Below are positions 54,807 to 63,701 of a stretch of DNA of 64,000 bases, one piece after another. Numbering within the stretch: the stretch's first letter is position 1; each line of letters starts with the position of its first letter. The DNA comes from Fictibacillus norfolkensis (GTDB lineage Bacteria; Bacillota; Bacilli; Bacillales; Fictibacillaceae): the NCBI RefSeq assembly GCF_014836645.1, contig NZ_JACSQM010000001.1, forward strand, positions 1-64,000. Reading direction: 5' to 3'. Made by a program: the position numbers and the translations under genes. The notes under the pieces were generated by a model. The model saw nothing but the letters and a program-made list of their open reading frames with translations, had not been told where the DNA came from and did not search any database.

Positions 54807-56418
54807 CTTCTTCCGTTTCTTCCGTAAAATTCTCATCTATTTCACGAGATTGAGCTTGTGAATAAGGGTTAGGCATACCTTGTTGCATCTGTTGAGGCAT
54901 ACCAGGCATTCCTCCGCCCTGCGGCATCATGCCCATCTGGCCCATCCCTGGCATTCCTCCACCTTGTGGCATCATACCCATCTGCGGCATTCCTGGCATT
55001 CCTCCACCTTGTGGCATCATACCCATCTGACCCATCTGTGGCATTCCTCCGCCCTGTGGCATCATACCCATCTGACCCATTCCTGGCATTCCCCCGCCCT
55101 GCGGCATCATACCCATCTGGCCCATCCCTGGCATTCCTCCACCTTGTGGCATCATACCCATCTGCGGCATCCCTGGCATTCCCCCGCCTTGTGGCATCAT
55201 GCCCATCTGTGGCATCCCTGGCATTCCCCCGCCTTGTGGCATCATACCCATCTGACCCATTCCTGGCATTCCGCCTCCTTGAGGCATCATACCCATTCCC
55301 ATTTGACCCATCTGTGGCATTCCACTGAATCCTTGTGGCATACCCATAGGCATCATGCCCATTGATCCTGGCTGCTGCATACCCATTTGCATATCCTGCA
55401 TACCTTGTTGTTGCCCACCAGGTGTGTATTCTCCTGAAGGCATTTGGTCCATATCAGAATCAGGATATTCTCCAAAAGGCATAGATCCTCCTTGCTGCAT
55501 GCCACCTCCACCTTGTTGCCCACCTTGTGGATATCCGCCACCATAGAGTTGCGGCATTCCGCTGAACCCTTGAGGGGGCATCATTCCATAGCCCTGTGGC
55601 ATTTGAGAATAGGTTTGTGGTTTAGGAAACATTGGCGGCATGGAACCATACATGTTCTGCATCATTCCAGATGATTCTTCCATCAAAAATGGATGTTTAT
55701 TTGGCGCATAGCCATCTTTTCCTGCATATATCCCGTGCTTGCCCGCCATGTTTGGCTGGTTTGCCATATTCGGCATGTTCGCCATGTTTGGCTGGTTTGC
55801 CATATTTGGCATGTTCGCTATGTTTGGTTGATTTGCCATATTTGGCATGTTCGTTATGTTTGGTTGCTGATTCGGGTATCCCATCGGAACATAATGCCCT
55901 AGATTGGAGGACTCCACCATTCCAGCAAAATCTTTATCATGAATAGGTGCCATAGGCTGCTTCATCGGCGCTTTCATCGGTTGATCTTTTAACATTGGAA
56001 CATCTTTTTTCATTGGTGAATCTTTTTTCATAGGAACATCTTTTTTCGACGGTGCATCCTTTTTCATCGGAGCATCTTTCTTTTCCATCTTTGTTGGTGC
56101 TGGTTTTAATGGCGCCGGCTTCATTGGTGCTGGTTTCATTTCTTGTTTTACCGGAGCCGGTTTCTTTGGTGCTGGCTTAACTGGTGCTGGCTTCGGAGCC
56201 TCTTGTACAGGTGCAACCGGTTTTTCTTTAACCGGTACAATAGGCTGTTCTTTCTTCATACCTGGCATCTTGATCGGTATTTTAATCTTTTCCCCCCGTT
56301 CAATTACATCTGTTTTGGAGAACCCAGGATTTGCTTTTCTTAATTCATTTACTGGTACATCATATTTTTCAGCAATTTTGTCGAGTGTGTCCCCTTTTTG
56401 CACAATGTGTATTCTCAC
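54799..56418 (-). CDS. safA: SafA/ExsA-type spore coat assembly protein with repeats
   Basis: SafA is a morphogenetic hub of the inner spore coat, targeted to the cortex-coat boundary by its LysM domain. The 539-aa protein starts with a LysM domain (HIVQKGDTLDKIAEKYDV, residues 4-47), then a Lys/Pro-rich region (about 55-160), three copies of a 12-residue Asn/Met/Pro/Ala unit (near 190-230), a Gly/Gln/Met region, and nine copies of a 15-residue unit GMMPQGGGMPGMPQM-like (residues 376-510), ending in an acidic tail. The N terminus matches B. subtilis SafA and the repeat layout resembles B. cereus ExsA. GGAGGGA lies ten bases before the GTG start. Confidence 0.88.
   Translation of the reverse strand: MRIHIVQKGDTLDKIAEKYDVPVNELRKANPGFSKTDVIERGEKIKIPIKMPGMKKEQPIVPVKEKPVAPVQEAPKPAPVKPAPKKPAPVKQEMKPAPMKPAPLKPAPTKMEKKDAPMKKDAPSKKDVPMKKDSPMKKDVPMLKDQPMKAPMKQPMAPIHDKDFAGMVESSNLGHYVPMGYPNQQPNITNMPNMANQPNIANMPNMANQPNMANMPNMANQPNMAGKHGIYAGKDGYAPNKHPFLMEESSGMMQNMYGSMPPMFPKPQTYSQMPQGYGMMPPQGFSGMPQLYGGGYPQGGQQGGGGMQQGGSMPFGEYPDSDMDQMPSGEYTPGGQQQGMQDMQMGMQQPGSMGMMPMGMPQGFSGMPQMGQMGMGMMPQGGGMPGMGQMGMMPQGGGMPGMPQMGMMPQGGGMPGMPQMGMMPQGGGMPGMGQMGMMPQGGGMPGMGQMGMMPQGGGMPQMGQMGMMPQGGGMPGMPQMGMMPQGGGMPGMGQMGMMPQGGGMPGMPQQMQQGMPNPYSQAQSREIDENFTEETEEDE
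54889..55293 (-). repeat. 45-bp coding tandem repeats in safA
   Basis: Nine in-frame 45-bp units, each encoding a GMMPQGGGMPGM-type segment plus PQM, GQM or PQQ; one copy has MPQMGQM. Pure in frame, with third-position variation between copies. On the opposite strand the repeat reads as a His/Trp/Ser-rich or Leu/Ala/Ser-rich frame, which is an artefact. Confidence 0.95.
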
Positions 56419-56554
56419 GCTGCAAAACTCCCTCCTGCCAAATTTCCTTACAGTATATGAACATTTGGGCATATTGCTACATCATATTAGAAGTGACATT
56501 ATTCCTTTATCAATTTATGCCTCATAAAAGGAGGTTATGACAGGGGGAGAAACA

Positions 56555-57652
56555 CTACATCATTCGATTCAATGCTGTGATCGCATATTTTTTTGTTTCT
56601 TCATCTACTTTAATTACGTTTTCAACATTTCCGTCTATTATATTTTCAAGCGCCCATAAAAGGTGTGGCAGATCAATTCGGTTCATCGTAAGACATGGGC
56701 AGAGATTCGGGTTTAATGAAACGATTTTCTTGTCATTGAATTGTTGAGCCAGTCTGTTCACTAGATTCATCTCTGTTCCTACTGCCCAGCTTGTTCCTGG
56801 TTCTGCATGTTTAATCGTCTCAATAATAAAATGAGTAGATCCGTTTAAGTCACTAGCTCTTACAACCTCATGTGTACATTCTGGATGAACAATAATCTGG
56901 AACTCCGAATGATTTTCTCTAAAGTCGGCAATCTGACCCACCGTGAACTTTTCATGAACAGAACAATGGCCTTTCCATAGGATCACTTTAATTTGTTCGA
57001 TATCCGTACCGTCATAGATCAATCGGTTTGAGATCGGATCCCAGATTGCCATATCTTCTAGTGCTATACCTAGATCAAATGCAGTATTTCTTCCTAAATG
57101 CTGATCCGGAAGAAACAGCAATCTTTCTTTTTGACCGAAAGCCCAGCTTACCATCTCTTTAGCGTTTGAAGAAGTTACTGTAGCCCCTCCATTCTTTCCG
57201 CAAAACGCTTTTATCTCCGCTGTTGAGTTCACATAAGTAAGTGGCAGAATCGTATCACCGAAAAGCTTTTGAAGTTCAGCCCAAGCTCTCTCGGTCTGAT
57301 GAATATTCGCCATATCCGCCATCGAGCAGCCCGCTTTCAGATCTGGCAGAATGACCGTTTGATTGTCAGTGCTCAACATGTCAGCTGTTTCAGCCATAAA
57401 ATGGACACCACAAAATACGATAAAGTCAGCATCTTTATTCTCTGCAGAAATTTTTGCAAGCTGAAGAGAGTCACCTGTAACATCAGCAAATTGAACGATT
57501 TCATCTTTTTGATAATGATGAGCCGGAAGGAACAAACGCGTTCCTAAACTGCTTTTAATCTCGTGAACCCTAGCTTCCATTTCTTCAACTGACATGGTGC
57601 TATATCGATCTGGTAATACATTTGTTTTAGAAAAAGTTTTTAATAAAGTCAT
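56555..57652 (-). CDS. nadA: Quinolinate synthase A
   Basis: NadA condenses iminoaspartate with dihydroxyacetone phosphate to quinolinate, using a [4Fe-4S] cluster. The 365-aa protein has [14 protein letters not shown] (about 44-57), Cys109 in [10 protein letters not shown], the second Cys in [10 protein letters not shown] (about 229) and the third in [11 protein letters not shown] (about 320), matching the three ligands of the Bacillus enzyme. It overlaps nadC by 26 bp and is last in nadB-nadC-nadA. AAAGGAG precedes the ATG. Confidence 0.96.
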   Translation of the reverse strand: MTLLKTFSKTNVLPDRYSTMSVEEMEARVHEIKSSLGTRLFLPAHHYQKDEIVQFADVTGDSLQLAKISAENKDADFIVFCGVHFMAETADMLSTDNQTVILPDLKAGCSMADMANIHQTERAWAELQKLFGDTILPLTYVNSTAEIKAFCGKNGGATVTSSNAKEMVSWAFGQKERLLFLPDQHLGRNTAFDLGIALEDMAIWDPISNRLIYDGTDIEQIKVILWKGHCSVHEKFTVGQIADFRENHSEFQIIVHPECTHEVVRASDLNGSTHFIIETIKHAEPGTSWAVGTEMNLVNRLAQQFNDKKIVSLNPNLCPCLTMNRIDLPHLLWALENIIDGNVENVIKVDEETKKYAITALNRMM

Positions 57653-58490
57653 GTTTTACAACTCCTTTAACATTCATGCTAATATCTAGTGCTTTATAAG
57701 AGTGAGTTAAGTAACCGAGAGAAATGTAGTCAACACCGGTTTCACTATAATTCTTAATCTCATCCAGTGTAATCCCGCCAGAGGCTTCCGTTATAATACT
57801 TGAAGGTACATGTGTAAGTCTTTGTTTAATCTCTTGGGGGCTGCAATTATCAAACATGATAATATCCGCTCCAGCTAAGACGGCTTCAATCACTTGTTCT
57901 TCCGTCTCTGTTTCTACTTCTATCTTTACGGTGTGTCCACACTTTCTACGCGCTGTTTCAACCGCTTCTCGAATAGAAGGAAATCCCGCTAAGTGATTAT
58001 CCTTTAGCATCACGGTATCGTATAGTCCAAACCGGTGGTTGTATCCTCCTCCGCATCGGACCGCATACTTTTCAAACATTCTTAATCCTGGTGTCGTCTT
58101 TCTGGTATCACAAATACGAGTTTCACCTTCACAACAAGAGACTGCTTTAGCTGTGATCGACGCTATACCTGACAGACGTTGCAGAAGGTTTAGTATGACT
58201 CTTTCACCGGATAGAACACACTGTCTTCTCCCCGTGATCTCAGCTAATACTGTTCCTGCAGCAAACTCCTCTCCTTCGTTGACAAAGATACTCGTTTGTA
58301 TGCTGCTATCAATCAATTCATATCCAATAGATAAAATTTGTCCACCAGCCATTACTCCATTTTCTTTCGCTATAATCGTTGCGGTGACTTCTGTATGATC
58401 TTCAAAAAGAGACGCTGACAAATCTCCTGATCCAATATCTTCAATTAAAAATTCCTGCAGCTGTTTTTTCAGCAATAATGGATTCATCAT
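57627..58490 (-). CDS. nadC: Nicotinate-nucleotide pyrophosphorylase NadC
   Basis: NadC converts quinolinate with PRPP to nicotinate mononucleotide and carbon dioxide. The 287-aa protein has [25 protein letters not shown] (its key part RKTTPGLR with substrate-binding Arg/Lys, near residue 130), KDNHL around 162, VEVETETE and FDNCSP around 210, and TEASGGI around 235. GGAG lies eight bases before the ATG. Its start overlaps the nadB end by 50 bp. Confidence 0.96.
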   Translation of the reverse strand: MMNPLLLKKQLQEFLIEDIGSGDLSASLFEDHTEVTATIIAKENGVMAGGQILSIGYELIDSSIQTSIFVNEGEEFAAGTVLAEITGRRQCVLSGERVILNLLQRLSGIASITAKAVSCCEGETRICDTRKTTPGLRMFEKYAVRCGGGYNHRFGLYDTVMLKDNHLAGFPSIREAVETARRKCGHTVKIEVETETEEQVIEAVLAGADIIMFDNCSPQEIKQRLTHVPSSIITEASGGITLDEIKNYSETGVDYISLGYLTHSYKALDISMNVKGVVKHDFIKNFF

Positions 58491-60021
58491 GCCACAAACT
58501 CCTTATTATTTTTTTTGAGTTCCATGTATTATTCTGAGAAGGAAAATCATTGCGATAATGACTTCCTCTGCTCTCTTCTCTCTTCAGGCAACTTGTTACT
58601 GTCAACCATGCGATGGTCTGCATATTGAACCTCTTGATCACAGGAAGAGGTTCTTTGAGCAGTTCTGTTCTCCACGTTCCAAGGTCTAGGGTTTCTGCAG
58701 CATTAATCAACTCTTTTTCGCTTCTGACGATGCCCGCATATTTATCCATAAGACGATGAATCTCTTCTTCTAGCAGAAGATTTCGGAGCTGAATGGATTT
58801 CTCATCGTTCAAAATCTTTCTTTTTATAATTTCAGGCCGCGTATCCGTTACCTCTGATGAAAGAATACTTTTTGCTGCTTCTTTTGCAAAAACTGCTCCT
58901 TCAAGAAGAGAATTACTCGCTAATCGATTTGCACCATGTACACCAGTATTCGCGCACTCTCCTATCGCATACAGCCCTCGCAATGAGGTCTTTCCGGTTT
59001 GATCTGTAACGATTCCTCCCATCGTAAAATGCGCACCAGGAGATACAGGTATCAGTCCTTTATTCAAATCGATACCAGCATTCTCGCAAAGCATCGTCAC
59101 CCCAGGAAATTTACTTTTAAATTCTTTAATCGAAGAAATATCCAAGAAAACTTTCTCACCGTGAACGTGAATCTCTTGAAAGAGTCTCTTAGATACGATA
59201 TCTCGCGGTGCAAGGTCTTTTAACGGATGAACATCCTTCATAAAAGGAACACCACTCGAATTGACCAATATTCCACCCTGGCCCCGAACAGCTTCGGTGA
59301 TCAATCCTGCAGGTACTCTTCCTGATAAAAGCGTTGGATGGAATTGGACAAACTCCAAGTCCGAAAGTTCTATGCCGGCTCGGTAAGCCATGCATAGAAC
59401 GCTCCCATCCGATCCATATGCATTAGAGGTCGTTCCATAGATTCCCGCATAACCTCCACCTGCCAATATTGTATTTTTAGCTTGAAAAATCGTGGTTTGA
59501 TTTTCGTCATCCTTACAATACACACCGATACACTTTTGATCTTGTATGATCAAGTCAACTGCATATTGATGGCTGACCATCTTAACCTTTTTTCTTACTC
59601 GTCGAATTAGCGCTTCAATCACTTTTTTACCTGTTTGATCTCCTCCAGCATGAACGATGCGGTTTCGATGGTGTCCGCCTTCTTTACCCAGCATAAAAGA
59701 ACCGTTCTCATGTCTGTCAAAACTTACTCCCCATTCAGTAAGTGTACGAACGACACTTTCGCCTTCTTTCACTAGTTGTTTGACCGCCTCTTGATCATTA
59801 TGATGGTGCCCCGCCTTGAGAGTATCTAAAAAATGCTCCGCCCAAGAGTCCTCTTTATCTATAGCTGCAGAAATTCCCCCTTGAGCTAAAAAAGAATTTG
59901 ATTTCTCTGCAGAAAACTTTGTGATAACTATCACATTCTTATGCGAACTTAAATATTCAGCAGCCATCAATCCAGCGATTCCTCCGCCGATAATTAAAAC
60001 ATCTGCTTCTATATGTTTCAT
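58441..60021 (-). CDS. nadB: L-aspartate oxidase NadB
   Basis: NadB oxidises aspartate to iminoaspartate, the substrate of NadA. The 526-aa flavoprotein has the FAD motif VLIIGGGIAGLMAAEY (about 9-24), AQGGISAAI around 50, HHRNRIVHAGGDQTG around 120, the conserved HFTMGGI around 335 and GECANTGVHGANRLASNSLLE (split across reading) around 358. GAGGTG lies about ten bases before the ATG. It is first in the nadBCA operon under the NadR operator. Confidence 0.96.
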   Translation of the reverse strand: MKHIEADVLIIGGGIAGLMAAEYLSSHKNVIVITKFSAEKSNSFLAQGGISAAIDKEDSWAEHFLDTLKAGHHHNDQEAVKQLVKEGESVVRTLTEWGVSFDRHENGSFMLGKEGGHHRNRIVHAGGDQTGKKVIEALIRRVRKKVKMVSHQYAVDLIIQDQKCIGVYCKDDENQTTIFQAKNTILAGGGYAGIYGTTSNAYGSDGSVLCMAYRAGIELSDLEFVQFHPTLLSGRVPAGLITEAVRGQGGILVNSSGVPFMKDVHPLKDLAPRDIVSKRLFQEIHVHGEKVFLDISSIKEFKSKFPGVTMLCENAGIDLNKGLIPVSPGAHFTMGGIVTDQTGKTSLRGLYAIGECANTGVHGANRLASNSLLEGAVFAKEAAKSILSSEVTDTRPEIIKRKILNDEKSIQLRNLLLEEEIHRLMDKYAGIVRSEKELINAAETLDLGTWRTELLKEPLPVIKRFNMQTIAWLTVTSCLKREESRGSHYRNDFPSQNNTWNSKKIIRSLWHDESIIAEKTAAGIFN

Positions 60022-60042
60022 AAACACAAAACACCTCAACTT

Positions 60043-60066
60043 TACACGTGTCTTGACACCTATATT
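60043..60066. promoter_or_regulatory. NadR (NiaR/YrxA) operator between nadB and nifS
   Basis: TACACGTGTCTTGACACC-TATATT matches the published NiaR/YrxA motif TACWMGTGTMWWKACAYSTG-TMWW, as I recall it, at 23 of 24 positions. It is 22 bp from the nadB start and 53 bp from the nifS start. TTGACA within it (60053-60058) also reads as the -35 box of nifS. NadR, encoded at 61267, would block both divergent units when nicotinate is present. Confidence 0.85.
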
Positions 60067-60118
60067 TACATAGATTTAAACTAGATACAACTATTTTATT
60101 AAAACTGAGGTGGAAACC

Positions 60119-61270
60119 TTGATATATCTTGATTATGCAGCAACTACACCATTGTCGGATTCAGCGCTTAACGCTTTCATACAAACTTCAAAAACGTATT
60201 TCCAAAATACAGAGAGTCTTCACGAGGGCGGCCTAGCAGCTCGCGATTTATTAGAACATGCTAGGTGTTCTTTAGCTGAGTTGTTAAAAAAAGAAAGTGA
60301 AGGAATCTATTTTACAAGCGGGGGTTCTGATGGCAATTTTCTAGCTATTACTTCATTAGCGAATGGAGCAAACTATAAAGGAAAACACATTATCTCTTCA
60401 AATGTAGAACACCCCTCTGTTGATTATGTCCTTAGATTTTTAGAGCAGAGTGGTTATGAGATAACAAGAATACCCATACAAAAAAATGGGAAGATCTCGA
60501 TTCAAACGTTGCTGTCCTCAATTCGTCCAGATACCATTCTCGTCACCATTCAGCATGTGAACAGTGAAACGGGAATCGTCCAGGATATCAAAGAAATCAG
60601 TGAATATTTAAAAAATCGAGGTGTTCTGTTTCATAGTGATTGTGTTCAATCCTTCGGAAAATGGGATAAAGCCTATTTTCATTCTATGAACATAGATGCT
60701 TTTACAATGTCTGCTCACAAGATAAACGGACCAAAGGGAACGGGTGCTGTATATATATCACCATCTATTCATATAGCCCCTCTTCTTTCTGAAGTCACAC
60801 ATGAACGTGGATTTCGAGCTGGTACTGTTGATCTCCCATCCGTAACAGCTTTTGTAACAGCAGCAGAAGAGGCATTTCAACTACAGCATGAACATTATCA
60901 GCATGCTGTAGACATGCGAAAACTACTCATATCGTCTATACTTACAGATAAGAACATAGTCTTTGAAGGCTTTGATGACAGCTCTCCTTTCATTATTCCA
61001 ATCCGGGTTAAAGGGATGGAAGGTCAGATCATGATGCAAGAGCTTAATCGATTAAAAATCGCTGTTTCAACAGGATCAGCATGCAAGAACGGACAGCAGG
61101 CACCTTCTAAAACTTTACTTGCACTTGGAAGAACTGAGAGTGAAGCTCATGAATTAGTCCGAATATCGACTAGTCATCAAACAACTTCTGAAGAAATTAC
61201 TTTACTTGGCAAAGTACTTATTGAAATAACAAATACATTCAGATCGGTTAGTGAGGTAATAACAAGATGA
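60119..61270 (+). CDS. nifS: Cysteine desulfurase NifS for NAD biosynthesis
   Basis: This PLP enzyme gives sulfur for the iron-sulfur cluster of NadA. The 383-aa protein opens MIYLDYAATTPLSDSALN, has TSGGSDGNF-type phosphate site, HPSVDY, the PLP lysine in SAHKINGPKGTG (about 201) and active-site Cys in STGSACKNGQQ (about 322). It starts at TTG, eight bases after GAGG, and a GTG three codons upstream lies on the ribosome site. It overlaps nadR by four bases and is divergent from nadB, the B. subtilis arrangement. Confidence 0.94.
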   Translation: MIYLDYAATTPLSDSALNAFIQTSKTYFQNTESLHEGGLAARDLLEHARCSLAELLKKESEGIYFTSGGSDGNFLAITSLANGANYKGKHIISSNVEHPSVDYVLRFLEQSGYEITRIPIQKNGKISIQTLLSSIRPDTILVTIQHVNSETGIVQDIKEISEYLKNRGVLFHSDCVQSFGKWDKAYFHSMNIDAFTMSAHKINGPKGTGAVYISPSIHIAPLLSEVTHERGFRAGTVDLPSVTAFVTAAEEAFQLQHEHYQHAVDMRKLLISSILTDKNIVFEGFDDSSPFIIPIRVKGMEGQIMMQELNRLKIAVSTGSACKNGQQAPSKTLLALGRTESEAHELVRISTSHQTTSEEITLLGKVLIEITNTFRSVSEVITR

Positions 61271-61794
61271 GTAACGAGAAATTAAAAGGTGATGATAGAC
61301 GTTCGCAGCTCATAGCGTGGCTGATGAAAGCTGACAAGCCACTTAGTGGTTCTATTCTCGCCACTAGAACGAATGTGAGCAGACAAGTTATCGTACAAGA
61401 CATGTCACTATTAAAAGCAAGCGGTGAGCCGATCATGGCAACAGCTCAAGGCTATATTTACATGAAGAACGACTCAAACAAGCAATATTATCGCGTGATT
61501 GCTGCCAATCATCCACCAGAAGAAACAACAAACGAACTCATAACAATCGTGGATTACGGAGTTACAGTCGAAGATGTGACCGTTGAACATCCTGTTTATG
61601 GAGATATTAAAGCTTCACTCAAACTCTCAACGCGTAAGGATGTTGAAGATTTAATCAAACGCCTAAGAGAAACGAATGCCAGTCTTTTAAGTGAATTAAC
61701 AGAAGGCATTCACATGCACACTCTCTCATCAGACTCTGAAGAGAAACTGGATAAAGTTTGTGGCGCCTTAAAGGAAAAAGGGTTTTTATTATAA
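61267..61794 (+). CDS. nadR: NAD biosynthesis repressor NadR (NiaR/YrxA)
   Basis: The 175-aa protein has an N-terminal winged helix (about residues 10-65, RRSQLIAWLMKADKPLSGSI and NVSRQVIVQDMSLL) and a C-terminal 3H domain named for three conserved His (residues in NHPPE, EHPVYG and IHMHT) that binds nicotinate and metal. Its ATG overlaps the nifS stop. It is expected to bind the site at 60043-60066 and so regulate itself too. Confidence 0.94.
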   Translation: MSNEKLKGDDRRSQLIAWLMKADKPLSGSILATRTNVSRQVIVQDMSLLKASGEPIMATAQGYIYMKNDSNKQYYRVIAANHPPEETTNELITIVDYGVTVEDVTVEHPVYGDIKASLKLSTRKDVEDLIKRLRETNASLLSELTEGIHMHTLSSDSEEKLDKVCGALKEKGFLL

Positions 61795-61803
61795 GCTAAA
61801 AAG

Positions 61804-61833
61804 AAATCCCTAGCTGTATCAGCCAGGGATTTT
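61804..61833. terminator. Bidirectional terminator between nadR and pheB
   Basis: AAATCCCTAGCTG pairs with CAGCCAGGGATTT around a TAT loop, followed by TTTTTTT on the plus strand, between two convergent genes. Confidence 0.9.
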
Positions 61834-61834
61834 T

Positions 61835-62281
61835 TTATGCGCCTGTTCCTACTACTTCAACTCTTTCAACCGTTTCCATACGGTTTAATGTACTTAACAA
61901 GTCCTTCATATCTCCTTGAAGCATGTTTGTTTCGATCGTCAATGTAATATGTGCACGACCTTGCAACGGAATCGTCTGATTGATCGTTAATACGTTGCAT
62001 CCTTGGGAAGCAACAACTGTTAACAGGCTCGACAGGGCACCAGATCTGTCTTCTAAGTGAATGGAAAGTGTAATAATTTTTTCTTTTACCATCGTATGAA
62101 ACGGAAAGATTCCATCACGGTATTTATAAAATGCACTTCGGCTCAAGCCAACTTTTTCTGCGGCTTCTGCGACTGTTTTAACTTTTCCTCGATCTAAGAG
62201 AGACTTTGCTTCCAGCGCTTTTTGCATAGATTCAGACAAAACATCTTCTCTTACCATATAATATTGCTGGTCATTTTTCAT
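61835..62281 (-). CDS. pheB: ACT-domain protein PheB (UPF0735)
   Basis: The 148-aa protein has an N-terminal helix-turn-helix-like segment ([20 protein letters not shown], about residues 40-60) and a C-terminal ACT domain (about 70-145, beginning [16 protein letters not shown]). It was once called a chorismate mutase; the ACT domain suggests amino-acid binding, and true enzymatic function is doubtful. In B. subtilis pheB precedes pheA (prephenate dehydratase), but here pheA is missing and nadR follows directly. Confidence 0.9.
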   Translation of the reverse strand: MKNDQQYYMVREDVLSESMQKALEAKSLLDRGKVKTVAEAAEKVGLSRSAFYKYRDGIFPFHTMVKEKIITLSIHLEDRSGALSSLLTVVASQGCNVLTINQTIPLQGRAHITLTIETNMLQGDMKDLLSTLNRMETVERVEVVGTGA

Positions 62282-62368
62282 TTGGCTTTCCTCCGGTGAC
62301 TTTCTTACCTTTATTATAATAGGATTGACTTCTTATGTCTATCTCACACGGACATTTGTATAAAAAAA

Positions 62369-62391
62369 GACAGCCTACACGATAGGCTGCC
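62369..62391 (-). terminator. Terminator after obg
   Basis: On the minus strand GGCAGCCTA pairs with TAGGCTGTC around a five-base loop, followed by seven T. It makes pheB a separate unit downstream. Confidence 0.88.
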
Positions 62392-62396
62392 TTCAT

Positions 62397-63683
62397 TTAA
62401 TCGATAAATTCAAACTCATATTTGAGAATTCGAACAACATCGCCATGCTCTGCTCCACGGTCACGTAACGCTTGGTCTACCCCAAGAGTACGCATCTGTC
62501 TTGCAAAACGCTTTGTTGCTTCTTCTCGAGAAAAGTCTGTCATCTTAAACAGTTTTTCAATCTTTGGACCATTGATAACAAAAACACCAGCAGGGTCACG
62601 AGTAATATAGAAGCCAGCGTCTTCTTTTTCATGCTTATATAGAACCCTTTGCTGTTCTCCACCATCATCATGAATCAGTGGGAACTCAGGCGTAACCTCT
62701 AGAGTATCAGCTGTTGTGAAAAGTACTTCTCTAATACCTTGTCGAGAAATCGCAGAAATTGGGAATACTTTTACGTCTTCTCCTACTTTTTCTTTGAATA
62801 TCTCAAGGTTTTCTTCAGCACCTGGAATGTCCATTTTGTTAGCTAAAACAATCTGAGGACGCTCCATTAATCGCATGTTGTACTGATTAAGTTCATCGTT
62901 GATTTTTACGAAATCATCATAAGGATCTCGCCCTTCCATTCCAGACATATCGATAACATGAAGAATAACACGTGTTCGTTCAATATGTCTTAAGAACTGA
63001 TGACCGAGTCCAACACCTTCGTGAGCACCTTCGATCAAACCTGGAAGATCAGCCATTACAAAGCTTCTGCCGTCTTCAACCGCAACAACACCTAAGTTAG
63101 GAGTGATCGTTGTAAAATGGTACTCAGCAATTTTTGGCTTAGCTGCTGAAACGATCGATAAGAAAGTTGATTTCCCTACACTCGGAAACCCTACTAATCC
63201 TACGTCAGCTAAGACTTTCAATTCTAATGTTACTTCTCGTTCTTCACCTGGTTCACCGTTCTCTGCAATCTCCGGAGCCGGGTTTGCAGGAGTAGCAAAA
63301 CGAGTGTTTCCACGGCCGCCTCGACCGCCTTTAGCGATGATCGCTTGCTGCTGATGATGTACGAGGTCAGCAATCGTCTCTCCTGTATCAGCATCTGTCA
63401 CAACAGTACCAGGAGGAACTTTAACAATCATATCGTTCGCTTTTTTTCCATGCATGCCCTTAGACATACCATGTTCACCTCGAGGGGCTTTAAAATGACG
63501 ATTGTAACGAAAGTCCATAAGCGTTCGTAAACCTTCTTCAACTTCAAAGATTACGTTTGCTCCTTTTCCTCCGTCACCACCAGCCGGACCACCGTCTGGA
63601 ACGTATTTTTCACGGCGAAATGCAACCATTCCGTTTCCGCCGTCACCTGCTTTTAAATAAATCTTGACCTGATCGACAAACAT
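62397..63683 (-). CDS. obg: GTPase Obg (CgtA/ObgE)
   Basis: Obg is an essential GTPase of ribosome assembly, the stress response and sporulation onset. The 428-aa protein has the Gly-rich Obg fold (about 1-158, with [13 protein letters not shown] around 32), the G domain with G1 GFPSVGKST (about 165), G2 TTITP, G3 DLPGLIEGA and G4 NKMD, and a C-terminal OCT domain (about 350-428), present in Bacillus. GGAGG lies six to eight bases before the ATG. It follows spo0B by 18 bp as in other Bacilli. Confidence 0.97.
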   Translation of the reverse strand: MFVDQVKIYLKAGDGGNGMVAFRREKYVPDGGPAGGDGGKGANVIFEVEEGLRTLMDFRYNRHFKAPRGEHGMSKGMHGKKANDMIVKVPPGTVVTDADTGETIADLVHHQQQAIIAKGGRGGRGNTRFATPANPAPEIAENGEPGEEREVTLELKVLADVGLVGFPSVGKSTFLSIVSAAKPKIAEYHFTTITPNLGVVAVEDGRSFVMADLPGLIEGAHEGVGLGHQFLRHIERTRVILHVIDMSGMEGRDPYDDFVKINDELNQYNMRLMERPQIVLANKMDIPGAEENLEIFKEKVGEDVKVFPISAISRQGIREVLFTTADTLEVTPEFPLIHDDGGEQQRVLYKHEKEDAGFYITRDPAGVFVINGPKIEKLFKMTDFSREEATKRFARQMRTLGVDQALRDRGAEHGDVVRILKYEFEFID

Positions 63684-63701
63684 TTCATTCTCCTCCTTCC
63701 A

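Noticed and set aside
54880-55365. Open frames on the plus strand opposite safA, rich in His/Trp/Ser or Leu/Ala/Ser
   Set aside because: They arise from the 45-bp repeat of safA read backwards; no ribosome site and no independent conservation pattern.
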